Assembly: GCF_051014685.1 (NCBI RefSeq)
Contig: NW_027478390.1
Span: forward strand, 2,702,501 to 2,766,500
Source: Ptiloglossa arizonensis
Taxonomy: Eukaryota > Arthropoda > Insecta > Hymenoptera > Colletidae
Length of the DNA stretch: 64,000 bases
Direction: 5' to 3'
Below the pieces are notes generated by a model. That model searched no databases and was not told the origin of the DNA. It worked only from the letters and a program-made list of their open reading frames with translations. The stretch's first letter is position 1. Each line of letters starts with the position of its first letter. Below are positions 59,304 through 64,000 of the stretch, piece after piece. A program made the position numbers and the translations under genes.

Positions 59304-60082
59304 TAACATATAACGCATAACGTATATCGTATACCGTATAACGTATAACGTATAACGTATAACGTATAACGTATAACGTATAACGTATAACGTATAACGT
59401 ATAACGTATAACGTATAACGCCTAACGAATAACGTGTAACGTATAACCTATGACGTATAACGTATAACGTATAACGTATCACGTATATCGTATAACGTAT
59501 AACGTATAACGTATAACGTATAACGTATTACGTATAACGTATAACGTATAACGTATTACGTATAACGTATAACGTATAACGTATAACGTATAACGTATAA
59601 CGTATCACGAATAACGTAAAACGCATAACGTATATCGTATACCGTATAACGTATAACGTATAACGTATAACGTATAACGTATATCGTATAACATATAACG
59701 CATAACGTATAACGTATAACGTATAATGTATAACGTATAACGTATAACGTATAACCTATGACGTATAACGTATAACGTCTAACGTATAACGTATCACGAA
59801 TAACGTAAAACGCATAACGTATATCGTATACCGTATAACGTATAACGTATAACGTATAACGTATAACGTATAACGCATAACGAATATCGTATAACGTATA
59901 ACCTATGACGTATAACGTATAACGTATAACGTATAACGTATCTCGAATAACGTAAAACGTATAACGTATATCGTATACCGTATAACGTATAACATATAAC
60001 GTATAACGTATAACGTATAACATATAACGCATAACGTATATCGTATACCGTATAACGTATAACGTATAACGTATAACGTGTA
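59304..60082. repeat. End-shared module, right copy
   Basis: This is the counterpart of 3371-4170, with the same variant order including the rare TATCTCG at 59940 and the paired TATTACG variants. It differs from the left copy by whole heptamers and a few substitutions. Confidence 0.75.
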
Positions 60083-60480
60083 ACGTATGACGTATAACGT
60101 ATAACGTATAACGTATAACGTATAACGTATAACGTATAACGTATAACGTCTAACGTATAACGTATAACGTATAACGTATAACGTATAACGTATAACGTAT
60201 AACGTATAACGTATAACATATAACGTATAACGTATAACGTATAACATATAACGCATAACGTATATCGTATACCGTATAACGTATAACGTATAACGTATAA
60301 CGTATAACGTATGACGTATAACGTATAACGTATAACGTATAACGTATAACGTATAACGTATAACGTATAACGTATAACGTATAACGTCTAACGTATAACG
60401 TGTAACATATAACGCATAACGTATATCGTATACCGTATAACGTATAACGTATTACGTATAACGTATAACGTATAACGTAT
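60019..60480. repeat. 462-bp higher-order repeat, copy 1
   Basis: Landmarks recur at +462 bp (66 units): AACATATAACGC at 60019 and 60481, AACATATAACGTATAACG at about 60215 and 60677, AACATATAACGC again at 60243 and 60705, and GTCTAACG at 60148 and 60610. Each unit contains sub-blocks of 224 bp. Confidence 0.85.
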
Positions 60481-60835
60481 AACATATAACGCATAACGTA
60501 TATCGTATACCGTATAACGTATAACGTATAACGTATAACGTGTAACGTATGACGTATAACGTATAACGTATAACGTATAACGTATAACGTATAACGTATA
60601 ACGTATAACGTCTAACGTATAACGTATAACGTATAACGTATAACGTATAACGTATAACGTATAACGTATAACGTATAACATATAACGTATAACGTATAAC
60701 GTATAACATATAACGCATAACGTATATCGTATACCGTATAACGTATAACGTATAACGTATAACGTATAACGTATGACGTATAACGTATAACGTATAACGT
60801 ATAACGTATAACGTATAACGTATAACGTATAACGT
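60481..60835. repeat. 462-bp higher-order repeat, copy 2 (partial)
   Basis: This follows copy 1 directly. It matches up to the third landmark; the next GTCTAACG comes 14 bp early and the GTGTAACATA expected near 60866 is missing. The repeat breaks down into plain units by about 60.84 kb. Confidence 0.8.
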
Positions 60836-63800
60836 CTAACGTATAACGTATAACGTATAACGTATAACGTATAACGTATAACGTATAACGTATAACGTCT
60901 AACGTATAACGTATAACGTATAACGTATAACGTATAACGTATAACGTATAACGTATAACGTATAACGTATAACGTATAACGTATAACGTATAACGTATAA
61001 CGTATAACGTATAACGTATAACGTATAACGTATAACGCCTAACGAATAACGTATAACGTATAACCTATGACGTATAACGTATAACGTATAACGTATAACG
61101 TATATCGTATAACGTATAACGTATAACGTATTACGTATAACGTATAACGTATAACGTATAACGTATAACGTATAACGTATAACGTATCACGAATAACGTA
61201 AATCGCATAACGTATATCGTATACCGTATAATGTATAACGTATAACGTATAACGTATAACGTATAACGCATAACGAATAACGTATAACGTATAACCTATG
61301 ACGTATAACGTATAACGTATAACGTATAACATATAACGCATAACGTATATCGTATACCGTATAACGTATAACGTATAACGTATAACGTATAACGTATAAC
61401 GTATAACGTACAACGTATAACGTATAACGTATAACGTATAACGCCTAACGAATAACGTGTAACGTATAACCTATGACGTATAACGTATAACGTATAACGT
61501 ATCACGTATATCGTATAACGTATAACGTATAACGTATTACGTATAACGTATAACGTATAACGTATAACGTATAACGTATAACGTATAACGTATAACGTAT
61601 AACGTATAACGTATCACGAATAACGTAAAACGCATAACGTATATCGTACACCGTATAACGTACAGCGTATAATGTATACCGTATCACGTATAATGTATTA
61701 CGAATAACGTGTAACGTATAACGTGTAACGTATAACGTGTAACGTAAAACGTATAACGTAGAACGTATAACGTATTTATAACGTATATCGTAAAACGTAT
61801 AACGTATAACGTATAACGTATAACGTATAACGTATAACGTATAACGTATAACATATAACGTATAACGTATAACGTATAACGTATAACGTATAAAGTATAA
61901 CGTATAACGTATAACGTATAACCTATAACGTATAACGTATAACGTATAACGTATAACGTATAACGTATAACGTATAACGCCTAACGAATAACGTATAACG
62001 TATAACCTATGACGTATAACGTATAACGTATAACGTATAACGTATAACGAATAACGTAAAACGTATAACGCATAACGTATTATATAACGTATAACGTATA
62101 ACGTATAACGTATAACGTATAACCTATAACGTATAACGTATAACGTATAACGTATAACGTAAAACGTATAACGTATAACGTATAACGTATAACGTATAAC
62201 GTATAACGTATAACGTATAACGTATAACGTATAACGTATAACGTATAACGTATAACGTATAACGTATAACGTTTAACGTATAACGTATAACGTATAACGT
62301 ATAACGTATAAAGTATAACGTATAACGTATAACGTATAACGTATAACGTATAACGTATAACGTATAACGTATAACGTATAACGTATAACGTATAACGTAT
62401 AACGTTTAACGTATAACGTATAACGTATAACGTATAACGTATAAAGTATAACGTATAACGTATAACGTCTAACGTATAACGTATAACGTATAACGTATAA
62501 CGTATAACGTATAACGTATAACGTATAACGTATAACGTATAACGTATAACGTATAACGTATAACGTATAACGTATAACGTATAACGTATAACGTATAACG
62601 TATAACGTATAACGTATAACGTATAACGTTTAACGTATAACGTATAACGTATAACGTATAACGTATAACGTATAACGTATAACGTAAAACGTATAACGCA
62701 TAACGTATAACGTATAACGTATAACGTATAACGTATAACGTATAACGTATAACGTATCACGAATAACGTAAAACGCATAACGTATATCGTACACCGTATA
62801 ACGTATAGCGTATAATGTATACCGTATCACGTATAATGTATTACGAATAACGTGTAACGTATAACGTGTAACGTATAACGTGTAACGTAAAACGTATAAC
62901 GTAGAACGTATAACGTATTTATAACGTATATCGTAAAACGTATAACGTATAACGTATAACGTATAACGTATAACGTATAACGTATAACATATAACGTATA
63001 ACGTATAACGTATAACGTATAACGTATAAAGTATAACGTATAACGTATAACGTATAACCTATAACGTATAACGTATAACGTATAACGTATAACGTATAAC
63101 GTATAACGTATAACGTATAACGTATAACGTATAACGTATAACGTATAACGTATAACGTATAACGTATAACGTCTAACGTATAACGTATAACGTATAACGT
63201 ATAACGTATAACGTATAACGTATAACGTATAACGTATAACGTATAACGTATAACGTATAACGTATAACGTATAACGTATAACGTATAACGTATAACGTAT
63301 AACGTATAACGTATAACGTATAACGTATAACGTATAACGTACAACGTATACCGTATCACGTATAATGTATTACGAATAACGTGTAACGTATAACGTATAA
63401 CGTATAACATATAACGTATAACGTATAACGTATAATGTATAACGTATAACGTATAACGTATAACCTATGACGTATAACGTATAACGTATAACGTATAACG
63501 TATCACGAATAACGTAAAACGCATAACGTATATCGTATACCGTATAACGTATAACGTATAACGTATAACGTATAACGTATAACGTATAACGTGTAACATA
63601 TAACGCATAACGTATATCGTATACCGTATAACGTATAACGTATAACGAATAACGTATAACGTATACCCTATGACGTATAACGTATGACGTGTAACGTATA
63701 ACGTATAACGTATAACGTATAACGTATAACGTATAACGTATAACGTATAACGCATAACGTATAACCTATGACGTATAACGTATAACGTATAACGTATAAC

Positions 63801-64000
63801 GTATAACGTATAACGTATAACGTATAACGTATAACGTATAACGTATAACGTTTAACGTATAACGTATAACGTATAACTTATAACGTATAACGTATAACGT
63901 ATAACGTAAAACGTATAACGCATAACGTATAACGTATAACGTATAACGTATAACGTATAACGTATAACGTATAACGTATCACGAATAACGTAAAACGCAT

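Larger units (their letters stand above)
1..64000. repeat. Heptanucleotide satellite array, unit TAACGTA
   Basis: The window is a continuous head-to-tail array of the 7-bp unit TAACGTA, interrupted only by 112 nt near 31.7 kb. The unit is 2/7 G+C and has one CpG inside an ACGT core. Most departures are single substitutions, for example TAACATA and TAATGTA (both expected from CpG decay), TAACGCA, TAACGAA, TAAAGTA, TATCGTA, TACCGTA, TGACGTA and TAACGTG. These recur in fixed combinations that form higher-order blocks. Orientation never inverts. The minus strand lacks stops in all frames and encodes a cyclic heptapeptide (VIRYTLY), while the plus strand stops every seven codons, so no open frame here is evidence of a gene. 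A eukaryotic heterochromatic satellite is inferred; the species is unknown. Confidence 0.98.
57401..64000. repeat. Right-end satellite domain resembling the left end
   Basis: Blocks at about 57.4-58.2, 58.6-59.3 and 62.9-63.7 kb repeat the order: +4 junction, AACATATAACG, pure run, ACAACGTATACCGTATCACG, then ACCTATGACG or ACCCTATGACG. The GTACAACG, then TATACCG, pairing is otherwise found only near 97 and 2446, at the left end. The array runs off the window edge in an ordinary AAAACGCAT variant. No gene is seen. Confidence 0.86.

Noticed and set aside
1..64000. Telomere repeat
   Set aside because: The heptamer length matches that of the plant-type repeat TTTAGGG, but this unit is not G-rich, has a CpG, and shows kilobase-scale higher-order duplications typical of internal satellite.

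Overview
The whole 64 kb window is one satellite-DNA array. Its unit is the 7-bp sequence TAACGTA (minus strand TACGTTA), repeated head to tail in a single orientation for roughly 9,100 units. I find no protein-coding gene, rRNA, tRNA, CRISPR array or intact mobile element. The organism cannot be named from this sequence. A simple heptanucleotide satellite of this size, with higher-order structure and segmental duplications, points to eukaryotic heterochromatin (centromeric, pericentromeric or subtelomeric). Heptanucleotide satellites of this general kind are known, for example, from the Drosophila virilis group, but nothing here identifies that or any other lineage. The unit is not G-rich like a canonical telomere repeat.

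The minus strand is open in all three frames. A 7-bp unit read in triplets gives the same 7-codon cycle (V-I-R-Y-T-L-Y) in every frame, so the many long minus-strand open frames are artefacts of the repeat. The plus strand has TAA once per 21 nt in every frame.

Layout: 1-2,835, variant-rich array. 2,836-6,720, long pure tracts separated by a 28-bp boundary motif. 6,721-11,124, mixed array. 11,125-14,286 and 14,287-17,448, two near-identical tandem copies of a 3,162-bp block. 17,449-41,970, a central domain carrying a diverged 204-bp marker block (M) and a 57-bp marker (T), with nested duplications of 1.07, 1.54 and 2.69 kb. 31,694-31,805, the only non-satellite DNA in the window. 41,971-57,400, re-shuffled blocks with the last two M copies and long pure tracts. 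57,401-64,000, blocks resembling the left end, including a 462-bp higher-order repeat.

Two observations stand out. First, the 7-bp register is kept across the window. Between every pair of landmarks I checked by arithmetic, the distance is a multiple of 7 once two recurrent junction types are counted: 20 copies of a -2 junction and 6 copies of a +4 junction. Copy number therefore changes by whole heptamers, and otherwise the array diverges by substitution. Second, the 112-nt non-satellite segment replaces exactly 112 nt (16 heptamers) of satellite found intact in the tandem sister copy 1,538 bp downstream. It is a length- and register-preserving replacement, not a simple insertion. It may be a real conversion or repair event or an assembly or consensus artefact; raw reads would decide.
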